A DNA stretch of 64,000 nt from contig CAINJJ010000005.1 of NCBI GenBank assembly GCA_903849645.1, positions 62,001 through 126,000 on the forward strand. The letters run 5' to 3'. This document shows positions 8,753 to 17,214 of the stretch, piece after piece. This DNA is from an uncultured Acidobacteriaceae bacterium (GTDB lineage Bacteria > Acidobacteriota > Terriglobia > Terriglobales > Acidobacteriaceae). Position 1 is the stretch's first letter. Every line of letters begins with the position of its first letter. The position numbers and the translations under genes are program-made. Under the pieces are notes generated by a model that made no database searches, was not told where the DNA came from, and was given only the letters and a program-made list of their open reading frames with translations.

Positions 8753-10159
8753 ATGAGCGCCGTCAACTACGACCTGATCGTCATTGGCTCGGGGCCTTCG
8801 GGCCAGCGGGCCGCCGTGGCCGCATCCAAGATGCGCAAGCGCGTGGCCGTGGTGGAGGCCCGCACCATGGTCGGAGGCGTGTGCATCAACACCGGCACCA
8901 TTCCGTCCAAGACCATGCGCGAGGCGGTGCTTCATCTCTCCGGCTACAACTACAAGTCGGTTTATGGGATGAACTACCGGGTGAAGGAAAAGATCACCAT
9001 GGCCGACCTTGCCTTTCGCGTTCAGGCCGTGATCAAGACCGAGGTGGATGTGACCGAGGCGCAGCTTTCGCGCAACGGCATTGACGTCGTGCACGGGATC
9101 GCCCGCTTCGCCGGGCCGCACCAGGTCCGCGTGGAGGGACCGCAGGGCGACACGACGCTTGAATCGGAGCGGATCATCATCGCCGTCGGCACCAAGCCGG
9201 CCTCCTCGCCCAAGGTGCCCGTGAACGGGCGCACCATTGTGAACAGCGACCAGATACTGGACCTGCCGGAGCTGCCGCGCTCGCTCATCGTGGTGGGCGG
9301 GGGCGTGATTGGCGTGGAGTACGCCTGCATGTTCGCCATCCTGGGCGTGCGGGTGACGATCATCGAAAAGCGCAACCGGCTGCTCGAGTTTGCCGACCAG
9401 GAGATTATCGAGGCCCTGAGCTACCACCTGCGCGACAGCCGCGTGACCCTGCGGCTGGGCGAAGAGGTGGAGAGCGTGGAAGAGCTGGCCCTGGGGACCG
9501 TGGTGGCCAACCTGGAGAGCAAGAAGCGGGTCTCCGGTGACGCGCTGCTGTTTGCAGTGGGCCGCCAGGGTGCGGTGGACGACCTGAACCTGGCCGCAGC
9601 CGGGCTGGAAGCCGACAGCCGCGGACGCATTCCCGTGGATGAGCACTACAAGACCAAGGTGGATCACATTTATGCGGTGGGCGACGTGGTTGGCTTTCCA
9701 TCGCTGGCCTCGGTCTCAATGGAACAGGGCCGCATTGCCGCGGCGCGCGCCTTTGACGACCATGCCGCCACCTCCAACCCGAGCTTTTATCCCTACGGCA
9801 TCTACACCATTCCCGAGATCAGCTTCATTGGCAAGACCGAAGAGCAGCTCACGGGCGAGGACGTACCCTACGAAGTGGGCATGGCCTACTATCGCGAGAC
9901 CGCGCGGGGGCAGATTCGCGGCGACACGACGGGGCGGCTGAAGCTGCTCTTCCACCGCGACACGCGCAAGGTGCTGGGCGTGCACATCATCGGCGAGGGC
10001 GCCACGGAGCTGGTGCACATTGGCCAGGCTGTGATGACGCTGGGCGGCACAATGGACTACTTCATCGACACCGTGTTCAACTACCCCACGCTGGCGGAGT
10101 GCTACAAGGTTGCCGCCTTCAACGGGCTGGGACGCCTCAACCGTTACCAGGCGGGTTGA
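8753..10159 (+). CDS. sthA: Soluble pyridine nucleotide transhydrogenase
   Basis: A 468-aa flavoprotein of the pyridine nucleotide-disulfide oxidoreductase family. Residues 8-20 give the FAD fold (LIVIGSGPSGQRA), followed by GGVCINTGTIPSKT, then a second nucleotide-binding GGGVIGVEYA, and C-terminal NYPTLAECYKVAAFNGL. In lipoamide dehydrogenases the active-site segment is CxxxxC. Here the second cysteine is threonine, so no redox disulfide is possible, which is the hallmark of SthA-type transhydrogenases. The enzyme moves reducing equivalents between NADPH and NAD+, letting the cell drain excess NADPH. The ROK-family gene starts 37 nt downstream behind its own strong ribosome-binding site, so the two may be co-transcribed. 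Confidence 0.93.
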   Translation: MSAVNYDLIVIGSGPSGQRAAVAASKMRKRVAVVEARTMVGGVCINTGTIPSKTMREAVLHLSGYNYKSVYGMNYRVKEKITMADLAFRVQAVIKTEVDVTEAQLSRNGIDVVHGIARFAGPHQVRVEGPQGDTTLESERIIIAVGTKPASSPKVPVNGRTIVNSDQILDLPELPRSLIVVGGGVIGVEYACMFAILGVRVTIIEKRNRLLEFADQEIIEALSYHLRDSRVTLRLGEEVESVEELALGTVVANLESKKRVSGDALLFAVGRQGAVDDLNLAAAGLEADSRGRIPVDEHYKTKVDHIYAVGDVVGFPSLASVSMEQGRIAAARAFDDHAATSNPSFYPYGIYTIPEISFIGKTEEQLTGEDVPYEVGMAYYRETARGQIRGDTTGRLKLLFHRDTRKVLGVHIIGEGATELVHIGQAVMTLGGTMDYFIDTVFNYPTLAECYKVAAFNGLGRLNRYQAG

Positions 10160-10196
10160 TGGGGAGTCTGGTCTCCCCGTTCCAAGGAGGGCTTCA

Positions 10197-11096
10197 ATGA
10201 CAACCGCCATCGGCGTCGTCCTGACCGAACACATTGTTGCGGGAAGGCTGGAAGACAACAGGCTCACGGGCAAGCCGCTGCGGCATCCGGAAGACTCGGA
10301 CACCCTGGACGCCCTCTCCGCCATCCCCGCCAGCGAGCTGGTGGAGTTGCTGGCCACGCAGATTGCAACCCTCGCCGGAGACGGCAAGGGGCCCGTGGAT
10401 GCCATTGGAGTGGCCGTGCCGGGCATTGTGCGGGGTGGGGTGGTGGAGGACTCGCCGAACCTGACCCAGATCAAGGGCTTGCGGCTGGCCGAAGAACTGG
10501 CCAGAGCGCTCTCTCAGCGCGGCATCGCGGCGCCGGTTCATGCCGCCAACGACGCTGACGCGATTGCTGCCGGAGTGGCCGCCACGCGCGGGCAGCTCGA
10601 CCGGCTCACGCGCGTCTGGACCATCGGCAACGGCATTGGCTATGGACGCTGGCCCTATGTGGAAGGCGTCTGGGAGGGCGGGCATATCACGGTCACGCTC
10701 GACCCAAGGGAGCGTTTCTGCGGCTGCGGCGGGGTCGGCCATCTGGAAGGCATCATGGGCTATCGCGCCATGCGCCTGCGGTTCCTGGACATGGAGCCGG
10801 AGGAGGTCTTTGCCAACGCGCGCCAGGGCGATGCCCGCTGCCGCGAATTTGTCGAGCTCTGGCACCGCGCCCTGGCCGCCGGAACAGCTTCCTTCATCCA
10901 CCTGGCCGGACCGGGGCGCTTCTACTTCACCGGGCACAACGCGGGCTTTCTGGAACTGCCGCTGCTGCGCAGCCATCTGGAGACCATGGTCAAGATGAGC
11001 CCGCTGCAGAGTTACTCGCTCGAGGTGCTGCCCGACGACGACGAGACAGCCCTGCTGGGCGCGGGCGTGGCGGCGCTGGGGGCTTTGGCGGGATAG
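10197..11096 (+). CDS. ROK-family protein (probable sugar kinase)
   Basis: A 299-aa protein from ATG 10197 with AAGGAGG at 10183-10189; the frame is open upstream but only inside sthA. It contains the ROK elements AIGVAVPG, AANDADAIAAGVA, WTIGNGIGYGRW and EGGHITVTLDPRERFCGCGG followed by VGHLE. ROK proteins normally bind zinc with one His and three Cys (GH...CxCGxxGCxE). Here the final Cys is His (CGCGGVGHLE), a substitution that could still bind zinc. It has no N-terminal helix-turn-helix, so it is a kinase-type rather than repressor-type member. The sugar substrate cannot be named. Position after sthA hints at a link with carbon and NADPH metabolism. Confidence 0.8.
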   Translation: MTTAIGVVLTEHIVAGRLEDNRLTGKPLRHPEDSDTLDALSAIPASELVELLATQIATLAGDGKGPVDAIGVAVPGIVRGGVVEDSPNLTQIKGLRLAEELARALSQRGIAAPVHAANDADAIAAGVAATRGQLDRLTRVWTIGNGIGYGRWPYVEGVWEGGHITVTLDPRERFCGCGGVGHLEGIMGYRAMRLRFLDMEPEEVFANARQGDARCREFVELWHRALAAGTASFIHLAGPGRFYFTGHNAGFLELPLLRSHLETMVKMSPLQSYSLEVLPDDDETALLGAGVAALGALAG

Positions 11097-11147
11097 GGCG
11101 TGCTTGATCTTCCGCGGGTCTGCGCTGCGAGTCCCCGATCGAGTGTT

Positions 11148-11552
11148 CTACGTCGCCCAGTTTTCGATCTTGAGACCAGAAACGCGTCCGAACTCACGGG
11201 TGTTGTTGGTCACCAGAACCAATCCCTCGGAGCGCGCATGAGCGGCGATCAGCAGGTCATTGGCGCCAATCATGGTTCCGCTCGCCTTGAGCTCGGCTCG
11301 AATCTGCGCATAGTCCCTGGCTGCCTTGCCGGGATAGTCCAGCACTCGGACATGGCGCAGGTACTCATGGAGCGCAGCCTGATCCTTTTGCCTGCGTGGC
11401 GACACCTCAACCCCAAAGGCAAGCTCCAACTCCGTGATGGCGGAGATGGAAACGTCCTCAATCGGCACCGCTTGAAGGCGACGCAGCACTTCACTATGGG
11501 AGCGCTTCATGATGTAGGACGAAATGTCTGTGTCGAGCATGAAGCCTGCCAT
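11148..11552 (-). CDS. vapC: VapC-type PIN-domain toxin ribonuclease
   Basis: A 134-aa PIN-domain protein. The acidic site is intact: D7 in FMLDTD, E41/E43 in AITELELAFG, D99 in GANDLLIAAHA, with T115-N-N117 near the end. These residues bind Mg2+ for RNA cleavage in VapC toxins. Its start codon shares one base with the stop of the upstream antitoxin gene (TGATG), so translation is coupled. Free toxin would cleave specific RNAs and stop growth; bound to VapB it is inactive. Length and layout are normal for the family. Confidence 0.93.
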   Translation of the reverse strand: MAGFMLDTDISSYIMKRSHSEVLRRLQAVPIEDVSISAITELELAFGVEVSPRRQKDQAALHEYLRHVRVLDYPGKAARDYAQIRAELKASGTMIGANDLLIAAHARSEGLVLVTNNTREFGRVSGLKIENWAT

Positions 11553-11779
11553 CAGAGCGATCGCTCCTGGACGGGAAGATCCTCAACCTCTTCCATGAAC
11601 TCCTGTGAGGCAACAGGGCCCGAAGCCAGATAAGCGGACCAGTCCGCAGGGCGCGCGGAGAGGATCAGCTCATCCCCTTGTCTCCGGATGAAGACTTCGG
11701 AGGTGGTGAACTGAAACTCCTTCGGTATCCGGACGGCCTGGCTCCGGTTATTCATGAAGATCTTGGCGGTCCGCTGCAT
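11552..11779 (-). CDS. vapB: VapB-type antitoxin
   Basis: A 75-aa protein starting [20 protein letters not shown], an AbrB/SpoVT-like DNA-binding N-terminus (the [12 protein letters not shown] signature) followed by a flexible acidic C-terminus ([11 protein letters not shown]) that should wrap the toxin. It is the first gene of the pair, overlapping vapC by one base. Such antitoxins repress their own operon through palindromes at the promoter, and a 22-bp palindrome lies 20 bp upstream of its start. Confidence 0.9.
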   Translation of the reverse strand: MQRTAKIFMNNRSQAVRIPKEFQFTTSEVFIRRQGDELILSARPADWSAYLASGPVASQEFMEEVEDLPVQERSL

Positions 11780-11798
11780 TCTGTTCCTCCCGCTTCAG

Positions 11799-11820
11799 GG
11801 CATATACATGAGCATATGCC
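11799..11820. promoter_or_regulatory. Candidate VapB operator palindrome
   Basis: GGCATAT (11799-11805) and ATATGCC (11814-11820) are perfect inverted arms around an 8-nt centre, just upstream of the vapB start. Size and position fit autoregulation by a VapB dimer. Confidence 0.55.
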
Positions 11821-11939
11821 AGATTAGGGCATCCGGCAATGCGGTCCCGGAAAGTCAGGGTGGGCCGGTCAGACCAGGGAAGCGGTTGATCAGAGAACCA
11901 CTGATTTAGTCATGTTTCCCTGGGTTAGACTTCCCTCAG

Positions 11940-11992
11940 GGGCTAAAGCCCATTCATTTTGCCGGCTTTATCGGCACGACTGAAGTCGTGCC
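11940..11992. repeat. REP-like double-palindrome intergenic element
   Basis: Two palindromes lie 21 bp apart: GGGCTAAAGCCC (11940-11951) and GGCACGACTGAAGTCGTGCC (11973-11992, 9-bp arms with a GA centre), in an otherwise non-coding spacer. From memory, very similar strings recur between genes in acidobacterial genomes, so this is probably one copy of a dispersed extragenic palindrome family. Only one copy was noticed in this window. Confidence 0.55.
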
Positions 11993-12023
11993 CTTTCAAA
12001 ACGATGACTTGTTCAGCGGTTCC

Positions 12024-13442
12024 TTACCGCTTGCGGAGGTAGGTTTTGGAGAGCCGGTCGTGCCAGCTCAGGTGCTGCTCGTCAAAGAGAGACCAGGCGA
12101 GGCCAATTCCCACCGGCAGGATGGAGAGAAGCGAGGCCCCGAGTCGGCCCCATCGCCTGGCCCTTCCGGCCGCTTGTCCCTTGAAGGTGCTGAGCGTGAG
12201 GCGGGCATATCCCATGCCGGGAGTGGCCTCCGCGAAGGTTGAAAACAGGGCGGCATAGAGCCCTGCGATGAGCAGCCAGGCAGCGCCGGCGCCGATTTCC
12301 AGCGTCTTCAGGGTGGGCAGGTTCTCCATGCTGGCAAGGGCGGCGGAGGTGGCTGCTAAGGTGCATCCGGTCACGAGCGCGGCATCCACCACGTTGGCCA
12401 GCAAGCGGCGCACGAAGGAGGCCAGTTCCAGCTCAGGCGCCACGGCGGCCGCTTCGAGCACGACTGGGTCCGGGACCGGCTGCGCGTCGAGTTCGATGGC
12501 CGACCAGACCGGCTCCTGCGGCGCGGGGAAGGCCGGCGCGGCGGCGATGCTGGCCATCTCCGGCTCTATCCGCAGGACGCCGGGGTCCACTTCAAAGATG
12601 CTCAACTGCCGCTCGCGCTCCACGGCGGCGTGGGGTTCCTCAACGAGGCGGGGACGGGCCTTGCGTGGCGCAACCAGTTCGCGGGGAAACTCGATGAGGT
12701 TGGCGTGGATGGCCTGAACTGCCTCAACCGGCTCAAGGCTCTCCTGGAAAAGCACTGCACTTTGGGCCGGCAGGTCGTCCCAGCCCTCCTGCACAGGTTC
12801 AACGAACGCCTGCTCCACATGACGGTGTGTGCGGGCTGCTTCGGCCAGAGTGGGGCGGGCGGGCAGTTCCGCATCCCACCGGACCTGGTAATGCTCGGGC
12901 TCAGAGTCTGTGTGAGTAGGGGGGGGAGCGAACTCGACAGGCTGAAACTCCACCTCTGGCAGACGCGCGTGGCCTTGTTCTGCGGCAAAGGCCTGCGGCG
13001 TCTCCTCATCCCAAAGGAAGGCGGCTGCGGAGGCGGCTGCGAGTCCGTCCATGGCGGCCTTGGCGGCAACCTGCGCCTCAAGCGCAGCCTGGGTGGCAAC
13101 CTGTGCGGTGCGCAGGGCGGCGAGCGCTTCCGCGGCCTGCATCTCGCTATAGGTGGGAGCCTTGGCATAGCGGGCCGCCACCCTGGCCGCGGCCTCCGCG
13201 GCGCGGCTGCCGGAGGGCTGCGTGGCCGACACTGCCGCGGGCGGGGCTTCCGGGTGACCCTGACGGCACCGGTGCGCGGCAATCTTGCGGTTGACTTCCT
13301 GCTTCCAGGATTGGGCGGGGTTCGGTTGGCTCAACGATGTGCTCAAGGCTCCAGTTCCCTTCAGAGGCTGCCAGAACCCAGCTTCGGGTGGAAGGCGGCT
13401 GTTCAGTTCCGGAAGCCTCAATCGATGCAGGTTGCCGGACAT
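12024..13442 (-). CDS. RDD-family membrane protein with long disordered N-terminus
   Basis: A 472-aa protein. The last 130 residues form an RDD domain: SFVRRLLANVVDAALVTG with the Arg and Asp that name the family, membrane segments (AAWLLIAGLYAALFSTF, LLSILPVGIGLAWSLF), and the ending DEQHLSWHDRLSKTYL. The first 340 residues are low-complexity, rich in Ala, Pro and Glu, with a helical Ala/Gln stretch, and match nothing recognised. RDD proteins are small membrane proteins of mostly unknown role; some affect ion homeostasis. It is divergent from lptD with a 142-bp gap, so the promoters of both must lie there. Confidence 0.75.
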   Translation of the reverse strand: MSGNLHRLRLPELNSRLPPEAGFWQPLKGTGALSTSLSQPNPAQSWKQEVNRKIAAHRCRQGHPEAPPAAVSATQPSGSRAAEAAARVAARYAKAPTYSEMQAAEALAALRTAQVATQAALEAQVAAKAAMDGLAAASAAAFLWDEETPQAFAAEQGHARLPEVEFQPVEFAPPPTHTDSEPEHYQVRWDAELPARPTLAEAARTHRHVEQAFVEPVQEGWDDLPAQSAVLFQESLEPVEAVQAIHANLIEFPRELVAPRKARPRLVEEPHAAVERERQLSIFEVDPGVLRIEPEMASIAAAPAFPAPQEPVWSAIELDAQPVPDPVVLEAAAVAPELELASFVRRLLANVVDAALVTGCTLAATSAALASMENLPTLKTLEIGAGAAWLLIAGLYAALFSTFAEATPGMGYARLTLSTFKGQAAGRARRWGRLGASLLSILPVGIGLAWSLFDEQHLSWHDRLSKTYLRKR

Positions 13443-13584
13443 TCATCTCAAGAGGTGGTGGAGGTCGCGCATACGTCAGGCATCGTCCGGATGTTAGAAC
13501 CCGGTGCGGGAGAAAAACATCCGACTTTTGCCTGCTGCCAGAGCTGCTTGGCGCGCGTCCCATGGAACATAGCCTGCTTTTGCT

Positions 13585-16017
13585 ATGCTGACCTTGGTCC
13601 CTGGGATGCGTCCTCGCAACTTTTTGTTTATCACGCTGCTAGCCCTCTGTCACCTGTTAGTTCAGGGGCAGACGTTGACCAATGCGGCACCCCCCCCCGC
13701 GTTGCCGGAGGACCCAGGGCAGGAGATTCTGCCGGTCGCGCAGCCGGAGGCCGTTCCTGCCGGCGGCATTCCCGTCGAGTGGGAGGCCAAAAGCCAGAGC
13801 CGGGCCGGGGATACCTGGGTGCTCTCGGGGGAAGTGGTGGTCCATTATCGCGACTACATTTTTCGCGCCGACAAGGTGACCTTTCATCAGTCAAGCACGG
13901 AGTTGGAAGCCGAAGGGCACCTGCAGGTGGCGGGGGGCCCGAGCGATGTGTGGATTGAGGCCGAGCGCGGCGAGATGCGGCTCAATATGCACACGGCGCG
14001 CTTTTTCAACGTGAACGGATCGCTCGGCATCCGGCGCAGCGGGAAGATTCAGGTTTACTCGACTCCCAACCCGTTCATGTTTTCAGGGCGGGTGCTGCTG
14101 CAGACCGGTGAGGGAAGCTATCGGATTGTGGATGGGACGATGACGAATTGCCGGCTGCCCAAGCCGGACTGGCAGGTGATCTCCCGCGCCATTTCACTCG
14201 ACAAGGGGGTGGCGTCCACCTCGAACTCGGTGTTCAAGTTTTTTGGCATTCCGATCTTCTACCTGCCCTACCTGCGCCATCCCGTGGACGAGACAGGCCG
14301 GGAGAGCGGGCTGCTGACGCCGGTGCTGAGCAACTCCACCATCAAGGGCCTGATCCTGGGAGAACAGGTCTATGTGGTGATCAACCGCAGCATGGACATG
14401 GTGATCGGCTCGGAGTACTACAGCAAGCGCGGCTTTGCCCCCAACGGCGACTTTCGCTACAGGGGATCGGGCCTGGACCACCTGACCGTGCGCTGGAATG
14501 CGCTGCTTGACCGCTCGACGGAGACGGCCGACCAGGGGGGAGTGGACCTGGTGGCGATTGGGCGCAAGGACCTGTCGGCGGAGACCCGTGTAGCGGGCAA
14601 CGTGGAGTTTCTGTCGAGTTATATCTACAGGCTGGTCTTCAACGACAACTACACGCAGGCGGTGAGTTCCGAGGTGCAGAGCCGGATCTCGGTGACCCAT
14701 GCCCACCATGGCGTTGTTCCCTCCGGGTCCTTGGAGCGCTTTCAGACCTTTGCCGGCTCCGCCGCCGGGGACGAAGCGCGCATCCTGCACCTGCCGGGGC
14801 TTCGATTTGACGTGCTGGACCGCCCCCTGGGCAGCTCGCAGGCCTACTGGGGGCTGGGGTCGTCCGCAGGCTACCTGGGGCGCGCCGAGCCGGGCTTCCA
14901 CGCCCGCAACGTGGGCCGCGTCGACCTTTACCCGCACCTCTCTCTGCCCATGCACGGCGGCGGCTGGAGCTTTGTTCCGGAGGCTGCCCTGCGCGACACG
15001 TTCTACTCCGGCAGCCAGAATCCGGATCTGACCGGGGCCAACAATGGCACACCCGCGGTGAGCCATGAGCCGCTGGATCGATTTGACGTGGAGGCCTCTG
15101 TGGACGTGCGGCCGCCGGCGCTTGAGCGGGATTTCAGGATGGAGCGATGGAACCGCGTACTGCGCCACGTAATTGAGCCGGAGTTCACCTACCGCTTTGT
15201 GGACGGCATTGGAGACCAGGCGCGCAACGTTCTGCTGATCGACACCACCGACATTGCCACCAACACCAACGAAGTCGGCTACTCGCTGACGCAGCGCTTC
15301 TATCTGCGTCCGGCGCAGCCCAGGGCCTGCGCTTCCGACGGTTCCGCGGATGCGGCTGACTGTGCAACCCATCCCAAGGAGTGGGCCAGTTGGCAGATTG
15401 CCCAGAAGGTCTTTCTCGACCCTCACTTTGGCGGCGCGCTCATCCCCAAGCGCCGCAACGTCTTTGACGCCACTCTTGACCTGAGCGGCATCGCCTTCCT
15501 GACCACTCCACGCAACCTGGGCCCCATTACCTCGCGGCTGCGCTTTGAAGCCATTGACAACCTGCGCATTGAGTGGGACCTGGACTATGACGCGCGCGCG
15601 GGCCGCCTGGGCGCCGACAACCTCTACGCCGGATACAGTTGGGGCAGGACGACCGTGGGCCTGGGCCATGCGCTCCTGAATGCGGTGGACGAGATGGGCG
15701 GCTCGGCTTCGCTGATACAGAGCCAGCAATTGCAGCCCTTTCTCTCCATCGGCAGGCCCTCCGGCGCGGGATTTAACCTGGCCGCCAACGGGGGCTACGA
15801 TTTTGTCCATGGCGCGCTGCAATACGCGGGAATCCAGGCAATTTACAACTGGAACTGCTGCGGCTTCAGCCTGGGCTACCGGCGCTTCCAGCTTGGTTCG
15901 GTGCGGGACGAGACGCAGTGGCTCTACAGCTTCACCCTGGCCAACTTCGGCTCCGTGGGCGACATTCGGCGGTCCAACTCGGTCTTCCGGGATCCCAACC
16001 TGCCGCCTGCTTATTAG
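13585..16017 (+). CDS. lptD: LPS-assembly outer-membrane protein LptD
   Basis: An 810-aa protein; an ATG at 13606 (MRPRNFLFITLLALCHL...) may be the true start and leads straight into the signal peptide. Residues about 60-190 are the periplasmic OstA/LptA-like jellyroll (SGEVVVHYRDYIFRADKVTF), followed by the beta-barrel (GIPIFYLPYLRHPVDETGRESG, SEYYSKRGF). It forms the LptDE translocon that inserts lipopolysaccharide into the outer leaflet. Near the C-terminus is an adjacent cysteine pair, C758-C759, as in E. coli LptD, where such a pair joins N-terminal cysteines by disulfides. The N-terminal part here has C189. The next genes encode a thiol oxidoreductase and a SurA-like chaperone, both classes needed for LptD folding. 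Confidence 0.92.
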   Translation: MLTLVPGMRPRNFLFITLLALCHLLVQGQTLTNAAPPPALPEDPGQEILPVAQPEAVPAGGIPVEWEAKSQSRAGDTWVLSGEVVVHYRDYIFRADKVTFHQSSTELEAEGHLQVAGGPSDVWIEAERGEMRLNMHTARFFNVNGSLGIRRSGKIQVYSTPNPFMFSGRVLLQTGEGSYRIVDGTMTNCRLPKPDWQVISRAISLDKGVASTSNSVFKFFGIPIFYLPYLRHPVDETGRESGLLTPVLSNSTIKGLILGEQVYVVINRSMDMVIGSEYYSKRGFAPNGDFRYRGSGLDHLTVRWNALLDRSTETADQGGVDLVAIGRKDLSAETRVAGNVEFLSSYIYRLVFNDNYTQAVSSEVQSRISVTHAHHGVVPSGSLERFQTFAGSAAGDEARILHLPGLRFDVLDRPLGSSQAYWGLGSSAGYLGRAEPGFHARNVGRVDLYPHLSLPMHGGGWSFVPEAALRDTFYSGSQNPDLTGANNGTPAVSHEPLDRFDVEASVDVRPPALERDFRMERWNRVLRHVIEPEFTYRFVDGIGDQARNVLLIDTTDIATNTNEVGYSLTQRFYLRPAQPRACASDGSADAADCATHPKEWASWQIAQKVFLDPHFGGALIPKRRNVFDATLDLSGIAFLTTPRNLGPITSRLRFEAIDNLRIEWDLDYDARAGRLGADNLYAGYSWGRTTVGLGHALLNAVDEMGGSASLIQSQQLQPFLSIGRPSGAGFNLAANGGYDFVHGALQYAGIQAIYNWNCCGFSLGYRRFQLGSVRDETQWLYSFTLANFGSVGDIRRSNSVFRDPNLPPAY

Positions 16018-16018
16018 G

Positions 16019-16055
16019 CCGGCCTCCCTTCCGTGAAGGGCCGGGGTGCCTTTTT
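16019..16055 (+). terminator. Terminator candidate after lptD
   Basis: CCGG, a small bulge and CCCTTC pair with GAAGGGCCGG, followed after a few bases by TTTTT (16051-16055). It begins immediately after the lptD stop codon. The bulge makes it imperfect, so read-through into the next gene is possible. Confidence 0.5.
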
Positions 16056-16150
16056 CGCCCTCAAGCGTCCATTTCATAGCATCATGAGCCTGCATCCCAG
16101 CAACCCGGACACGTCCTGCTGCGGTATTCTTGGCTGAGAGGAATTACCCT

Positions 16151-17080
16151 TTGTCGCGTATTCACGTATTTGCCGGCCTTCTCGCTTTGAGCCTGGCCGT
16201 GGGCTGCAAGGCCCAAAACCCGCCGCAGGGAACGACGGATCCGATGCTGAATCGGCATATCGAGGTCATGGTTCGCTCCAAGTTCAACATTCCCCAGGAT
16301 GTGGAAGTCTCCATCGGCGCGCGCAAGCCGAGCACCACTCCGGGCTACGATGCCTTGCCGGTGACCATCTCGCAGGGCGCGAGAAAGCAGGTCATTGAGT
16401 TTCTCATCTCCGCAGACAGCAAGACGCTGGCGCGGCTGGAGACCTTTAGCCTGACCAAGGATCCGGTCTTCGCCATCGATCTTGCCGGACGCCCGGTGCG
16501 CGGCAACCCCGCCGCCAAGGTAACGGTCATCAGCTACGACGACCTGGAGTGCCCCTACTGCGCGCGGATGCACCAGACGCTGTTCCCTTCCACGCTGGAG
16601 CACTACAAGGACAAAGTGCGGGTGGTGTACAAGGATGATCCTCTTGAGGAGATTCATCCCTGGGCCATGCGCGCAGCCGTGGACGCCAACTGCCTGGCCC
16701 AGCAGAACTCCGAGGTCTATTGGTCGTTTGTGGACTATGTGCACTCCCATGGGCAGGAAGTGAACGGGGAAGATCGGAACGCGGCCAAGAGCTTTGCGGC
16801 TCTCGACCGCATCGCCCGCCAGGAAGGTACGGTCGCCAAACTCGACGCCGCCAAACTCGACGCCTGTCTTGCAAAGCAGGATGAGTCGCAGGTGAAGGCG
16901 TCGGCCAAGGAGGCAGAGTCGCTGGGAGTGGAAGGCACTCCGGCTCTGTTTGTGGAAGGCGAGCGGATTGGCGGCGCGCTGCCGGAGGCGCAACTCTGGC
17001 TGGTGATTGACCGGGCCTTGCGCGCGGCCGGGGTTGAGCCCCCCGCGGCCGGCGCTGAGGCTCCACCCGCCACCAAGTAG
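16151..17080 (+). CDS. DsbA/thioredoxin-like lipoprotein
   Basis: A 309-aa protein from TTG 16151, chosen because GAGAGGA lies just upstream and the product then opens with a lipoprotein signal (LLALSLAVGC). The frame is also open from TTG 16130. After the lipobox, a region of about 110 residues precedes a DsbA-type thioredoxin domain with the active site ECPYCARMH, a helical insert, and the cis-Pro loop VEGTPALFVEG. It should sit in the inner or outer membrane facing the periplasm and form or isomerise disulfides. Between lptD and a SurA-like gene, a plausible client is LptD, whose function needs disulfides in well-studied species. Client and direction of electron flow are inference. Confidence 0.85.
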   Translation: MSRIHVFAGLLALSLAVGCKAQNPPQGTTDPMLNRHIEVMVRSKFNIPQDVEVSIGARKPSTTPGYDALPVTISQGARKQVIEFLISADSKTLARLETFSLTKDPVFAIDLAGRPVRGNPAAKVTVISYDDLECPYCARMHQTLFPSTLEHYKDKVRVVYKDDPLEEIHPWAMRAAVDANCLAQQNSEVYWSFVDYVHSHGQEVNGEDRNAAKSFAALDRIARQEGTVAKLDAAKLDACLAKQDESQVKASAKEAESLGVEGTPALFVEGERIGGALPEAQLWLVIDRALRAAGVEPPAAGAEAPPATK

Positions 17081-17214
17081 GCATTTAGCCTGCGCCCGCC
17101 CGGCCCGGATGACAGCTCCGGGGCGGCGGACGTGGCGAAATGGCGTGTCGTCCGCCGCGCGGAGGATTTATCCTTGATTGCCGGGGCTTTCGGGCTCCCA
17201 CAGGAGATATCAGG

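Noticed and set aside
14194..16095. 633-codon open frame opposite lptD
   Set aside because: Antisense shadow of lptD; no signal, domain or start site.
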